DNA of 64,000 nt from Laetiporus sulphureus 93-53 (GCF_001632365.1 NW_024468550.1:186001-250000), one strand, 5' to 3'. Numbered from the stretch's first letter, positions 12,401-25,473 are shown. Notes: a model not told the origin generated them from the letters alone. Made by a program: numbers and translations.

Positions 12401-13600
12401 TTATGATGAATCTGTCATGACTCTATTAGTAGCTCATATTGCAAATGGACTTGTTACAGCAATCTCACCATTCAGTGCAAGGTAGTGCATCTCTTCATCA
12501 TTTTCTAAGACCATTGTCAGATTTTCACTGTCTTTATCTACTATCTAATGAAATCACAGTCAAAAAATATCATCATCATTTTCTACAGAGGTGACATTGA
12601 CAGTGGCTGATTGCAGTCACTTGTTTTTGACTTCTACAATTGCAATGTGGCTTTTGAAACTCTACATTATTTCAGTGCTCTTTCTTTATAATGCTGAACA
12701 TTGATTGTGAAAGCGTGTCATTGTCAAAATGATGTTCATCAACTTTAAGTGTCAGAATAAAATTTAATAAATGCTTCTGCATGCACAATTTATTATGAAG
12801 ATTGATGTTGAGGGTGTCATTTATACTCACAAGCATGTCATTTATACAATACAATGGAGCTTTTGAGGAAGCTGTGGTGAGGAAGCTGTGGCAGCATCAG
12901 TAAGTATGTAGAGTGAGCATATGCTATTAAAAAGTGAAAATAAAAAGTTTAGAAGTTTGTAATTATTTGTTTTTCAAAATGATATAATTAAAGATGTATA
13001 TTTACATAAATTTTTATTTGAAGTGATGATAAAGTGATTCAGGCTTTTCTTACAATTGTACTCATAGTTGCATGATTTTATAATTTGTAAACAAAGTGAT
13101 GATAAAAGATGTTAAAGCTTAAAAAGTTTTTGTTGTCAAATATTATTATAATTATGATTGTATGGGAGTGATGGTAAAACATTTGAAGGGGTTTATATTA
13201 GTTTTTGTTAGAATAGTTAGAACAATACTTACATGACAGTAATAATAAAAGTTGTAAGAGTTTTTTAAATTGTATTTTGTCAAAGATACTTATAATCAAA
13301 GTTAAATCAGTATACATAGCTGGAGTGATTGACTCATGGTATCAGGAGAGTGATATGAGGTCAAATGGTCATCATAACAAACAATGAAGGTAGACAAATG
13401 GAGATTATATTACTACCTAATGAGACCTTAGTAGTAAGCTTCAGATCAGCACAATGATCGGTGCATGATATTTAAACATATTTAAATCACTCACATCATG
13501 CAGGTTCCAACCCTGCATTGCATGCCCATAAATATTAATAACAAATCACAGTAACAACAAAATCTTATACAGTAAGAAAAATTTGAAAAAGGTCTCTCTC
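12401..13600. other. AT-rich DNA, no gene; second patch of the degenerate tandem unit
   Basis: No open frame with recognisable features. About 12950-13330 holds more copies of the ATTATAATTATAGTTA-type unit described for 11350-12400. The rest is anonymous AT-rich sequence. Confidence 0.45.
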
Positions 13601-13609
13601 TTAACTTAG

Positions 13610-14475
13610 AACAGGGTCACAAAATGAATCACTTTGTATTGGTCCACTGTCTCACATTTTATATAAGTGTCTCACAAAAATGAAGAAATGCTGCATAGAT
13701 GCTGTAAGTGCTCAGTTACGTACAAATTCTCCTTTGTATCTCAGAAATCATAATTTACACAGCTCAAATATCATATATAGTGATTAACAAAAGTGCATAA
13801 ATAGCTTCTTGGTTTTCACTGTTGGCCTTTTATCTTCAGATTGGCTGCAGCTATATTTACACATAAATACTATTAGAAAGCCATTCTTCTCAGCTTTCAA
13901 ATAAGTGTCTATTGGTGAAATATTTATATTGTGTTTTGAAGATATATGCAACTCTATCAAGGAAACTCATTTATACACTTTTGGCATTAACAAATCTTCA
14001 AACTCTAGTAGTTGGCTAATCAACCCTTTGCCTTAAACACCACCTTAGCCCATTCATGTATGCTTTTGATCAAATTCTGATGCATACACATGTCAATACA
14101 TTTTCAGTTCTTTTTCAATCACTTTCACAGTTCTGTAATCTCTTTAAGTGGCCTCTCATGCCTTGCCATTGTTTTTGCAAGATAACTTTAAAGATGATCT
14201 ATGTAAATAAGCTTCAACAATTGATCATGCCATACAATAGTCTTAATAGTATTCTGTTTAAACCAGCTAAGTTATGCTTGAGATTATTATCTTGCTGAAA
14301 CACCATCTTCTTCACTTTTGCTGTAATGTTTCAAGCCATTATGAAGCTCATTTCTCAAAATGCTAACATAATGTCAGATTCATCTTACCATCAGTCTTAC
14401 AGGTATATCTCATTTCTTATCAAACTATACAGCTCCACATTATAAGTGGTCTTTCATCATCTTGATAATATAGTA
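13610..14475 (-). mobile_element. decayed Tc1-like transposon relic
   Basis: The stretch 14030-14440 aligns by eye with the minus-strand transposase of the intact-length Tc1 copies. Shared landmarks are TCTTGCTGAAACACCA (about 14288), AAAATGCTAACATAA (about 14355) and the order of the segments around them. It is much more AT-rich, with stops in all frames. Near 13610-13680 short GTCTCACA/GTCACAAA repeats may be the remains of a terminal arm. This is an older insertion, possibly of a related subfamily, since it is far more diverged than copies 1 and 2 are from each other. Confidence 0.55.
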
Positions 14476-14599
14476 AATCTGAATATGTTCAGCCAGACAA
14501 GTTATCACAAACTGTAATATTCCACATTTTCTAAGTGCTCGCTTCAGGGTCACATGACCATTTACATGCATATCTTAAGTGCTCATATCACGAGCACAT

Positions 14600-15231
14600 G
14601 TTACCTGATTACATCATGTGTAGATTCTGTGCACACTATCACATGCACACGTCATATAACAAGTACTAACTATTCTGCCTAATAGATAAGGTGCCATATT
14701 CGAAGACTCAAGATCTGGTTGCTTATCCTCCAATAGGATAAAATCCTACGATACTGTAAGAGATGGAGCTCTGCTGCCTGAGAAGGTAGCACTATAGTTA
14801 GAGTAGTTATAGTCAGGAGGAATGGCCACCTGACCCTGTAGCTGCATGACAAGATCTCATGATAGCATCGTATGACTTCGTAGATTAATGCTATTGGCTT
14901 ATCTCAAGATAGCTCACAGATAACACTGAGCTTCACCTATCTTTAGAATGTGTGCTGAGTCACTGTTCACATGGATCCACTGTAGGTGTGTCCATGGTCT
15001 CGATAGATAGTGTATCAGAGGTCTGGCCCTGCTTGTATATACTGAACTCGTCTGGATTTATATCTCAGACTTATCTACCTTCGTCAATACTCGATACACT
15101 TGACTGCTACTGCGACTTTCCCTATAAGTCCAGCACACCTCTTATAGTCTGCGACTTCTGTCACTTCGCCTTACCCATATAAGCAAGTAAGACTTCAGAC
15201 TTCACTTCATATTAGGGTCTTCGTGACACAA
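14600..15231. mobile_element. GC-richer island, possible solo LTR
   Basis: About 630 bp with clearly higher GC and more CG dinucleotides than its surroundings. It begins TGTTAC and ends GTGACA, which are near inverted complements in the TG..CA style of LTR termini. No flanking 5-bp duplication is evident and no internal retrotransposon coding region is adjacent, so a solo LTR is only a suggestion. Confidence 0.25.
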
Positions 15232-15234
15232 GTT

Positions 15235-15440
15235 CTACTCATACTATGTTTGATGTTTTAAAGTATAATTTGTATGATGCATCAGGGTTTGATAAAAAGC
15301 ATATATATTATACAACACACTCAATGAATATGTTGAGAGTCACTGTAGCTATTTATAGCAGATTTTCAGCTTAAAAGAGTGAATTGTGAGAGCTTCAGGA
15401 TCTATAAAGATGTTAGCGACTCAAAATTTGCAATGAGGTT
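15235..15440 (+). repeat. decayed dispersed repeat, partner of 41515-41720
   Basis: Blocks in the same order occur here and at about 41515-41720 (TTTGAT..AAGTA..ATT, ACAAC..ACTCAATGA, GTGA..TGTGAG). At the other site a frame of about 65 codons is open and Cys-rich (41509-41709); here it is broken. It is probably an old transposon-derived coding segment; family unknown. Confidence 0.35.
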
Positions 15441-15650
15441 ACTTCAGCACATGATGAAAATTTTCAAAGATGTTAGAGCCTCAACTTTTATTTTTTGGTC
15501 AAAAACATTTAGCATATTTTTTACAATCTTGTAGAGCATGATAATTAAATTTATTGTATATAATTCAGATATATTGCACTTGAGAAGGTCAAGTTCTTGT
15601 TAATGCACATAATATTCAATGCACAGAACGAAGTCAGCAACATCTTATAC

Positions 15651-16470
15651 ATCAAGTAAAGCAATCAGTAATTTCAGATAAAAGATAATAGAGACCTTAA
15701 AAAAAGATTAAATCTTTTTAACATCTTTAGTGTCAATTAATGAAAGTAATTAAAATATTTCATCATCTTTTTTTATAAAGAATGATGAAGAAATTATAAA
15801 GACACAAAATATTATCAATTATTTTCTCAATAATTTTATAACCTTTTAGACAAAGTTAGAATAAAAGTTTCTATGTTTATTCTTTCTTGTAAAAGATCAT
15901 AAACACATTGTAATCATGTAGCCACCTTCTCATTCTATACTTAAACTAGTAGTAAGATGTAGAGATTTAACTCTAATACAAATTGGAGCACAATGCTAAT
16001 ACTAAGCTAGCATGAAAGCTTAAATTTCAAACCTATGCTAGTGTCAGCTAATACTAAGTTTTAAATATCAATATTATGCCACTACTTAGCTAAAAATAAC
16101 TTTAAAGCTTATTATTGACCTATTACTATTTTACTATCAATCTTCAAATTCAGTGATAGCTTAGTATTTGCATATTGCTGACATTTGCATCTGAGTATAA
16201 CTTCTATTAGTACAGAATGAGAAAGGTGTGATATAATTATAATTAATTTATCAATTTTAACAAAACAACTAAAACAATGTTTGCATTTTTATGATTTTCT
16301 TGTCTAAAAGATTATAAAAAGATTGAAACAAAGATTGATAAAATTCAATTTTATCTCTTTTTAGTCTTTTAACATTTTACTAAGAAGTCAAATTAAAAAT
16401 ATAGAAACATTTGACCTTTATTTTAAATGTCTTTATCATCCTTCACCTGAAGTTATGAATTTCTCCACCA
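15651..16470. repeat. foldback element copy 2 (diverged)
   Basis: Left arm starts AAGTAAAGCAATCAGTAATTTCAG; the core at about 15950-16210 has AGCTAGCATGAAAG and TAGTAC-like units; the right arm mirrors the left and ends near CTTCACCTGAAGTTATGAATT. The arms are still recognisable as inverted copies but both tips have drifted. Confidence 0.7.
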
Positions 16471-17822
16471 AATGGGAGTATCATGTTGTTAAAAGCAATT
16501 GAGACTATGTATACATCTATACCAATCAGCTTGACATTTCTGTGCCTATTCATGGAAATTAGTTGAACTCACCCATATATGTTCACTGACTTTTCATCAT
16601 ATTGATCAAGGTTACATCATCAAGATTCTCTGAAATGAATTCTTGAAAAGGTCTTAGAAGCTGAAGTTTGTCAAGGTTGCAAAGCAACTAAAGTGCATTT
16701 GAGACACATTATGATGGCCTATCTTACATCATGCCATTTGTGCAGTTCTAAAAATATATTTATTTTGTCTATGAATAACTTTAACAGTCTATATAAAGCA
16801 ACTTTGCATGTTCATCAAATTATATCAAGTAATATTTACAATGTGAGCAGAAAATTACATAAAACAAAATAATATGAGTGACAGACTCAATTAAATTCTT
16901 TTTTATTTTTATCAAGTACATCACTGTCATTATAACTCACTGACTGGCTTGTTTATTTTTGAGCAAGAGAACCTGTAGATTGTCTTCTGATATAGCATAA
17001 ACTTTTAGCTGTAGTCAATGGCAACTTTAATCATCTTAGCATATTTTAAAGCCTTTAATATTACTAACACAATTTATGTGAACAAATCTACATAAACATA
17101 TTAATGTGTAGTCATAAACAGAAAGTGTATACTTATTTATACTAGCAGATTAAAAGTGTTGATGGGAAGGGCAAAATCATGTACACAACTCATAAACATA
17201 TTGGATTCATATCACACTTTTATCATCATATATCAGCTGTACAGCAGAAAGGCATCATTTGTCAAGAAAAAAGAACATTCAACAGCTATCATAAAATTTG
17301 ATAATTTTATTAGCATTATGAATGAAACAAAGTCATATAATTTCATCAGCAAGTTACAAGAATCAATTGCGTTCTCAAGTATCAAAATGTTACAGTATTA
17401 GATGAAATGAAATCCAAATGATAGTTTTGTATGATAAAGGAGTCTAAAGTAAAGACAGCAGAAAAAAACACAGTAAGCATTCTGATCAGGGTAACCCTCA
17501 AGAAAAGAGCAGCCTGCTTTCCTTTTCAATTGACTGAAGCCCTAATCTGACATTTTATGATGAGAAAAGTATTAACTTTACATTTTCTTGCATTTTGATT
17601 GCTTCACTTTTCAAATAAAGAGTAAATGACATTGCATTCATATGATGCAACAACAGTGAGAGCCAGTCTTTCTGACACCTATTGCAAGTACTAGCCTTTA
17701 AACCTGAGCATCAGCATAGTACTAATCTCTGACTTTTAGCACTAGCTTAGTGCTAGCATAGTGCTATTACTAAGTTATAGAGGTTGGTACCATGCTAGTA
17801 CTAAGATCTTAAGACCAGTATT
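16471..17822. other. AT-rich DNA, no gene
   Basis: Contains an 81-codon open frame (17156-17401) without recognisable features, and a stretch at about 16500-16760 that faintly recalls decayed retrotransposon coding sequence. From 17690 to 17820 there are stray foldback-core units (TAGTACTAA, GCTTAGTGCTAGC). Confidence 0.4.
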
Positions 17823-18694
17823 AACTGAGTAAAACAATTAATAATTTGAGATGAAAGATGATAAAAAGATTGAAGAAAAGTTTGAATGTTTTTAGCATCT
17901 TTACTGTCAATTTGTGATAAAAGGATTCATAACATCATTAACATCTTTTCTTGTTGAAGATGAGAAAAAGATGAGAAAAAGATTGGATGACATATTAGCA
18001 ATCATTTTTTCAATCATTTTACAATCATTGAGATAAAGTAATAATAAAAAGTTTTAGAATGTTTTTATTCTTTTCTTATCAAAGATAACAAACATGTTGT
18101 GACCATGTCACATCATTATCAATCTATACTAAGCCAGTACTAGAATATGAATGTTAATATCCAGGTTCAAATGTTACTACTATGATAGCACAGCACTAAT
18201 CTCTAAAGCTTACTACTAGGCTTAGAACTAGCATAGCACTAGTGTAGTACTATCTTCTGAGGCCTTAATACTAGCATAGTATCAACATTTGAACCTGAGT
18301 ACTAACCTTTAGACTCTAATACTATTATAGTACTGATATAGTGCTTACATATAAATCTGAGCATTAACCTCCATACCTTAGTCCTAGCTTAGTATATAAT
18401 GACAAGGACATGACATTGTTATGATATGTTATCAGTTTGACAAAAAAAGCGAAAAAGCTTTTGAAACTTTTTATTATAGCTTTGTCTGAAAGATTGTAAT
18501 ATAATTAAGAAAATGATTATTAATATTTCATCTAATCTCCCTTCAATGTTTTCATCGTCCTTCACATGAAAATATGTTGAGAATATCTTGAATTCTTCTA
18601 TCATAAATTGATAGTACAGATTCTAAACAGATTTGAACTTTTCTTCAATATCTCTATCATCTTTAATTTTAAATTATTGATTGCTTCACCCATG
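17823..18694. repeat. foldback element copy 3
   Basis: Left arm begins CTGAGTAAAACAATTAATAA and runs to about 18120 (CATGTCACATCATTATCA). The palindromic core follows (TAGTACTATC, GCTAGTACT-type units), then the mirrored right arm ending AAATTATTGATTGCTTCACC. Both arms are present over most of their length. Confidence 0.8.
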
Positions 18695-20339
18695 CAAGAA
18701 AGATAAGCAGCTGATAAAAGCTATGGTGATTGTCATACTGCATGATCAACATTATCACGACATTTGCAGTGGCCACCTGCATCTCAATGTCAAGATAACA
18801 GCTACTGTGCAATGACATAATTTATAGGATTCCTATGATAAAATGATATCAGCAAGATGAAAGAATAATTGATGAATGAAAATGTATCTCAGAAAAATGA
18901 TATGAGGTTGCAAATGAATGGTATGAGGTTACAAACAAACTTGAATAAGAGAGTCATTTCTGGCAGGAACAATTTTTGAGTCCTGAGATTAATGGTGGTT
19001 TTATAAGTTGCTTATGATATTTAAACTGTTGCAAGATATGAATTAAGTAATTGAAGTTTAGTTTGTGTAATATCATATGAGAAAGATCAGTATCACAGCT
19101 TTTCAGGAATTCTGATCAGACTGCAGAATTTGAAGCTGTGTCAGAATGCTCAGGATGTTTTTACAAGGCCTGAAAATTAACTTGGCATACCCTTCTGAGA
19201 TTGAAAAGCCTCACATGGCCATTTCAGCCATTTAATCCACTGTACTCAAATTTCAAAAACTTTGACCAGACTTGTAATCAATTGTGAATCATTGCTCTTT
19301 TACATGAAAATAGAACACAATTTGCTACATGAAATGCTTACTTTACACATTCATAATACATCTGCAGAGTGCCATTATTGACACTTCACTCTTTTGCCAA
19401 ATGATATAATGTTTAATATTTCAGAATGTTGTTACATTGTTAGCCATATCTGCCTCAAAATTCACATTCACTGTGATTTTTGAAGTGTTGCTTGAATTTA
19501 TATGAGAATTACTTGAAAATCTCATTCTACAATACATTGTCATTCTGCAAAAACACTTTCTGTCATTCAAGAGCAAACATTCAATTTTAAAAACATGTTT
19601 AATATTATCAACATATTACTTAAAACACTGATCTATATTTACATGTTCTCAGATTAGCTAAAATGAGAGAAAATAAAGAAAAGAGAAAAAATATACGTTA
19701 AAGGTCAGCATACATCAAGATTAACTGTTCATATAGTTTCATCACTTCTTAACATGTCATAATGATTATCAATGATAAGTTCAAGAATTTCAATGGGTTA
19801 GCATTTAAAAATGAAGGTGTATAAAACATGCAGGTTCAAGAGGTAAAGGTGTCATCAATGTTCATGTTAACTATATAGCTTCATCATGAGAAGGTCATTT
19901 TCTCACATGTGACATTATTTATGCAAAAGCATCAGTTGCTTCTGTTAAAATAAAAGCATAGGCTGATATAAGGTGAGAAATGCTGACATAACTCAAAAAC
20001 ATGCACTTTAGGCTGCTCAAACTTTATGTATATGCACATTGTTTTTAAGGTTTCACTGGAGGTAAGCAACAAAATATATAGATTTTACTATGCAATTACT
20101 AGATAATGTTTCTGACCTGTATCGTACTGTTAGTGCATTTTATCATATTTGCCGTTCTTGAACAGTCATAACTACACTGACATTTTTATAGAAGCTGCAG
20201 ATGCATTCTAAATATATAACACTTCTAAATTTTTTCTTTTAATTGACCTTGGTTCTGATGATATCTCTTAAATTACTATTGATCACAATATATCTGTAAT
20301 AATATTCATTGAACTAATACTTAGCAAAGCTACAATGCT
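18695..20339. other. AT-rich DNA, no gene or recognised repeat
   Basis: No open frame of note and no foldback landmark. Composition is slightly less extreme than in the neighbouring foldback copies. I see nothing further in it. Confidence 0.4.
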
Positions 20340-21050
20340 CACTGAATTAAACAATCAGTAACTTGAGGTGAATAAAATGCTGAAGATATTGAAGAAAATG
20401 TTTTTAGCATATTTGCTATTAATTTGTGATAAAGTACCTGAGAGTTTTAAGATTTTTATATTATAAATTGAAAATCATTAGATATTATAAATAATTTCAA
20501 TAATTATTTTAATCTCTTTCACACAAATACTAAGTTAAATAATTAATAATTGGAAGTGTAAATAATAAAATATTAAAAGTAAAGTTCTAATCTTTTAAGC
20601 ATCTTTACTATCAACTTGTGATAAAAGCATTCAAGATATCATTGAAATATCTATCTGTTAAAGGAAATGAAAAGTTTAAAAGAGATTAAATGAACATCAA
20701 TACTTATTGTTTAGTCATTTAACAATGATATAAACAAAGTTATAATTAGATATTTCTTATTATAATTTTTAGTTAAGCAGAACAAATATAGTGATAATAT
20801 TACATCATTATCACAAGATCATCGCATAAGCAGTGTTATTATTTTTTATAAAAATTAAAAATAATTCTTAAAGCTTTAATTATAACTTTGTTTAAAGCAT
20901 TATGCAATGAGTTAAAAAATGATCAATATTTCATGTAACAACCTTTTCACATTTGTGAAAAATAAAAGCCTCTTGAAGATGTTATCATAAATTATCAAAT
21001 AAAATATCTTTATTATCTTGCATTTCAAGCTAATAATTGCTTCATCAGCA
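20340..21050. repeat. foldback element copies 4/5 (nested or rearranged fragments)
   Basis: A left tip at 20340 (CACTGAATTAAACAATCAGT) is cut off after roughly 185 bp. A second left tip follows at about 20526 (TAAGTTAAATAATTAATAATT), leading through an arm and a short core to a right arm ending near GCTAATAATTGCTTCATCAG. This implies insertion of one copy into another or an internal duplication. Confidence 0.65.
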
Positions 21051-21054
21051 AATT

Positions 21055-21420
21055 TAACAAGAATGATAAACATATTATAATTATATGACAACCTTATTAT
21101 ACTATGCCAACATAGTAAGAAAGCTATAAAGTTTGATACTTCAGTTTAATTGTTAGCGTAGTACTACTAAGCTAGTAATGGTGTCTTGACATAAGTGTCA
21201 AGGTACTAATAGGTTAATACAGAGATTTGACAACTAAAGCAGCTAAGTACTAGTGTTATTCTATGATGATATCAAGCTCTAATCTTAGCACTAGATTAGT
21301 ATCAACTGACCTTTAGAAATGTGCACTAGCTTAGTACTAAAGATTGAACCTTAGTATCAGCTTATTACTAGTATAGTGCTAATATATCAACCTGAGTACT
21401 GAATTTTCTAGTAACCTCAC
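21055..21420. repeat. foldback core fragment
   Basis: Starts with the inner part of a left arm (GATAAACATATTATAATTAT) and continues into TAGTACTA-type core units such as CTAAGCTAGTAATGG and GCTTAGTACTAAAG. No arms flank it fully. Confidence 0.55.
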
Positions 21421-21748
21421 CAGCATCAACACATTGAAAAGAATGTTCATTTTATGAAAAAGCAAGCTCTCAGACAGCAGATTTCATGCTTGTTGCAGTG
21501 TGGCTGAAAGGGAGCCCTCAGCAAGGAGCTGCATCTGTATGAAGACTTTGGAAGCTTGACAATCAAAGTATGTGATTCATTACCCTGCACCCACTTTTAT
21601 TCACATACATCTGTCCAGAGATCTGATGGTTGTACAGCCACCTAATCATTGCCTCCTAATTTGCTGAATAAGCAATATGGAGCATTTCTGAAAGGTTTAC
21701 ATTGATGCCACATATTGTCAGGTGCACCTTCACAGGGCCTATGCCATT

Positions 21749-22754
21749 CACTGGGTGAAGCAATCAATAATTTAAGGTGAAAAATGGTAAAATTATTGAA
21801 GAAAAAGTTCAAATCTTTTAAGCATCTCTACTGTCAAGTAATAGAAGTATTTAAAATATTTTTAACAATCTTTTATTGTCAAAAATGATAAAAAATTGTA
21901 AGGAGATTGGATGAAATATTACTAATTATTTCTTCAATCATTTTGTAATTTCTCATATAAAATTATGATGAAAAGTTTCAAAATCATTTTTTACTCCTTT
22001 TTGATCAAAGATGATGAAGATATTGTGACTATGTCACATCATACCAAGCTAGTACAAAGGTATGGAGGTCAATGCTCAGGTTTATATATTAGCACTATAC
22101 TAGTACTATGGTTAGAAGAGTAATACTAAGATTCTAATATGAGCAGTATGCTAATTCTAAGCTAGTACTATGCTAGTACTAAGGTACTAAGGTCTGAAGG
22201 TTAGTACTATGCTAGTACTATGCTAGTACTAAGCTAGTATTATGATCTAAATGCTAAGCTAGTACCAAGGGCTGCAGATTAGTACTAAGGTTTGAAGGTT
22301 AGTACTAGCATAGTACTAGCATTTAAATCTTAGGGTTGCCATACTGCTAATATTAGAATCTTAGTATTACTCTTCTGACTATAGTACTGATATAGTGCTA
22401 ACATATAAACCTGTTTATTAACCTTCATATCTTAGTACTAGCTTAGTATATGAAAACAAGGGTGTGACATGGTCACAAAATTTTCATTATCTTTGCTCAA
22501 AAAAGAGTGAAATTTGTTTTTGATACTTTTTATCATGATTTTGTATGCAAGATTATAAAATGATTGAAGAAATAATTATTAATATTTCATCCAATCTGCT
22601 TTCAATCTTTTTATCATCTTAAACAATAAAAGATGTTAAAATATTTTAAATTTCTTTATCATAAATTGACAGTGAAGATGCTTAAAAGGTTTGAACTTTT
22701 TTTTCAATATTTTTACCATCTTTTTCCTCAAATTATTGATTGTTTCAGCTGGTG
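21749..22754. repeat. foldback element copy 6, most complete, with 3-bp ATT duplication
   Basis: A 1,006-bp copy. Left tip CACTGGGTGAAGCAATCAAT; right tip, read on the other strand, CACCAGCTGAAACAATCAAT. The arms are inverted copies for about 300-400 bp each (22020-22040 mirrors 22470-22490). The core at about 22050-22440 consists of repeated GCTAGTACTA / TAGTACTAGC units in opposite orientations. ATT is found immediately outside both tips (21746-21748 and 22755-22757), a candidate 3-bp target duplication. No open frame is present, so it is non-autonomous. Confidence 0.85.
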
Positions 22755-22757
22755 ATT

Positions 22758-23690
22758 TATCAAATACACTTGCTGCACAGTGCTGATCACATGTAGCATG
22801 ACATTCTTGGACAGTTTATGAGATATTATAACATTCACATCAATTAGCTACTATATCTATAATGTGCAGATGAACACACCTTCTGTGATAGTTACACACA
22901 AAATGCACCATGTGTCACCTTGCACATTCGTAGTCAAGGACACAGTTCTTGTAGGAATAACAATGCAGGTACAGTCTGTCTATGATGCATGGATGAGTTT
23001 ATGTGGCTACAAGAGATTAGACACATCAGTGCATTCAAATATGCTTGATCACTTCAAATAAGACTGACTGCTTTGTCTCAGAGACTGATCCTGTGTCTGC
23101 AATCACAATATATATATGCTTACATTATGTTACAAACTTGATAAGTTTTAATTCAGGCTTGACAGAAAATGTTAGGTCAGGCATTCTATCTTGCCACTTC
23201 TGCTCATCATAAAGCAATCATATAGCAAGCTAGTGAAATTTCTATAACACAATGGATTAAAGGCACTCTGACCTTGCTGAAAAGTGAGTAGGATAACCTG
23301 GCCAACCCTCATCTGGCATGTTGTAAGAGCAGGGCTCAAGTCACACATTAGATGATGCTGACTAGGCAGGGTGTACACTCATTGAATGTTATCATGGGTG
23401 AGATTTCATGCACATTTCAATTGACTTCACAAACTTTAGAATGTTAGAATATATTAAGCCATGCTCTGATAGCAGCAATATTATGATTCCATTTATATAA
23501 ATGAGTGATATATTTTCAGAAGTTTCTTCACAAAGTAATCAGGTCTAAAGTGTTCAGAAGAATGTGTCAGATCATGTTTGTCAAGGTCTACATATTCTAC
23601 TTCACATAAGCAATACCATATTCACCTGTTAGCATGTCAAACCTTATGTTATGTCACACCCTGCCAATTTCAGCAACTAGCTGTATCTAT
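22758..23690. other. no gene recognised
   Basis: Anonymous AT-rich DNA with a 65-codon frame at 22864-23061 that shows no family features. Nothing else is visible. Confidence 0.4.
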
Positions 23691-24485
23691 GGAGTAAAAC
23701 AATCAATAATTCAAAATGAAAGATGATAAAGATATTTAAGAAAAGTTCAAATCTTTTTAGCATCTTTACTATCAATTTGTGATAAAGAATCAAAACATTC
23801 TTGACATCTTTTCTTATCAAAAGTAATAAAGGATTAAAAAGAAACTGTACAAAATATAAGTAATTATTTTTCAATCTTTTTACAATCTTTTAAAATCTTT
23901 CTTATTTTTCATTGTCAAAGATATTGTTATCCTATTCTAAGCAAGCACTAAAATTTGAAGGTTCACATTCAGATTTATGTATATGTTAGCACTATAATAG
24001 TATTATGAATGAAAGGATAATATCAAGCTCCTAATGTTAGCATTACTGAGCTAGTGATAAGATTTAAATGTGAGTAACTATGCTCACGCTACTATTCTGG
24101 TGCTAAAATGTTCAAATGATAGTATTTTGCCCGCACTAAGAGCTTAGAAGGCAGTGCTATGGTAGTAGTAAACTAGCACTAAGGTCTGAAGGTTAGTATT
24201 AATGTTCATATGTTAGTACTATACTAGCACTATGCTAGTACTAAGCTTGTACTAAGGTCTAAATGTTAGTACTATTATAGTACTATGCTACTAATAAGCT
24301 AGTAGTAAGGTCTGAAGGTCAGTACTAAGATTTCAATGTTAGGACCATACTAGTACTGAGCTAGTACTACAGTAGCATGGTACTAAGCCAATGTTTAAAT
24401 TCAAATGATAGTGCTAGCATGGTACTAAGGTCTGAAGGTTAGCACTCAGACTCAAATGTTAGTACTTGGCTTTCAGATGTGTGTC
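23691..24485. repeat. foldback element copy 7 with expanded core, right arm missing
   Basis: Left arm from GGAGTAAAACAATCAATAAT to about 23930, then about 540 bp of minisatellite made of GTTAGTACTATGCTAGTAC and CTAAGGTCTGAAGGTTAGT units. The units stay in one orientation and no right arm follows, so the copy is one half of the palindrome with an enlarged core. Confidence 0.75.
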
Positions 24486-24815
24486 CTAATGTATGCATAT
24501 TTGCAAAGAGGTCATATTAAATATATAAAGAGGCTACTTCTTGACATATGTCTCAAATTTATATGATATCTTAATACTGCACATACATTTAAGATGCACA
24601 AATCATGTGCTAACTGATTGAGAATGAGGGCTCATGTTTAAGTGTAAGGTGTTTATTTATTTTAAAATGTCTCACCACAATGCAGCAATGATGTCAGTCA
24701 TTTGCATGCTTTTACAATTGCTAGCTTGCTCTCATATGTGTAAAATGTATGCATGGAATGCTGGTTGTTCATTGATGAAGAGTGAGGCTTTACATGCCTG
24801 TAAAGCATTTGTCTG

Positions 24816-25473
24816 GTTAAGGTGAAAAATGATCAAGACAGTGAAAAACAACTTCATTTTTTTCAGCATCATCATTCTTTCAATCATTTTATAGTCTCTC
24901 AGGTAAAGTTATGATATGTTAAAATTCACAATCTGTTTCCATTCTTTTCTTATTAAAAATGATGAACATATTGTGAGCATGTCATATCGTTATCATTCTA
25001 CACTAAGCCAATATCAGGATATAAAGGTTAATGCTTAAGTTCAAATGTTAGCACTATGCTAGCGCTAACCTTTAGACTTGAGTACAAACTTACAGACCTT
25101 AATACTAGCTTAGTACTAGTTTAGTGCTAGTGTAGTACTAGCATTTGAATCTTAATATTACTGTTTTGATCATAGTACTGATATAGTGCTAATATATAAA
25201 CCTGAGCATTAACCTGCAAACCTTAGCACTAACTTAGTATATGATGACGTGGGTGTGACATAATCACAATATCTTCATTGTCTTTGATCAAAAAAGGAGT
25301 GAAAAAGTTTTTGAAATTTTTCATCATAATTTTATATGAAAGATTGTAAAATGATTGAAAAAATCATTATTAAAATTTCATCCAATCTTCTTTCAATCTT
25401 TTCATCATGTTTCACAATAAAAGTCAATATTTTTATCATCTTTCACCCCAATTTATTGATTGCTTTATCTAAT
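24816..25473. repeat. foldback element copy 8 (left tip deleted)
   Basis: The left arm enters at TTAAGGTGAAAAATGATCA, missing the tip and an internal part of the arm. The core includes AGCACTATGCTAGCGCTAAC and mirrored TAGTACTAGTTTAGTGC. The right arm is full to ATTTATTGATTGCTTTATC. Confidence 0.7.
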
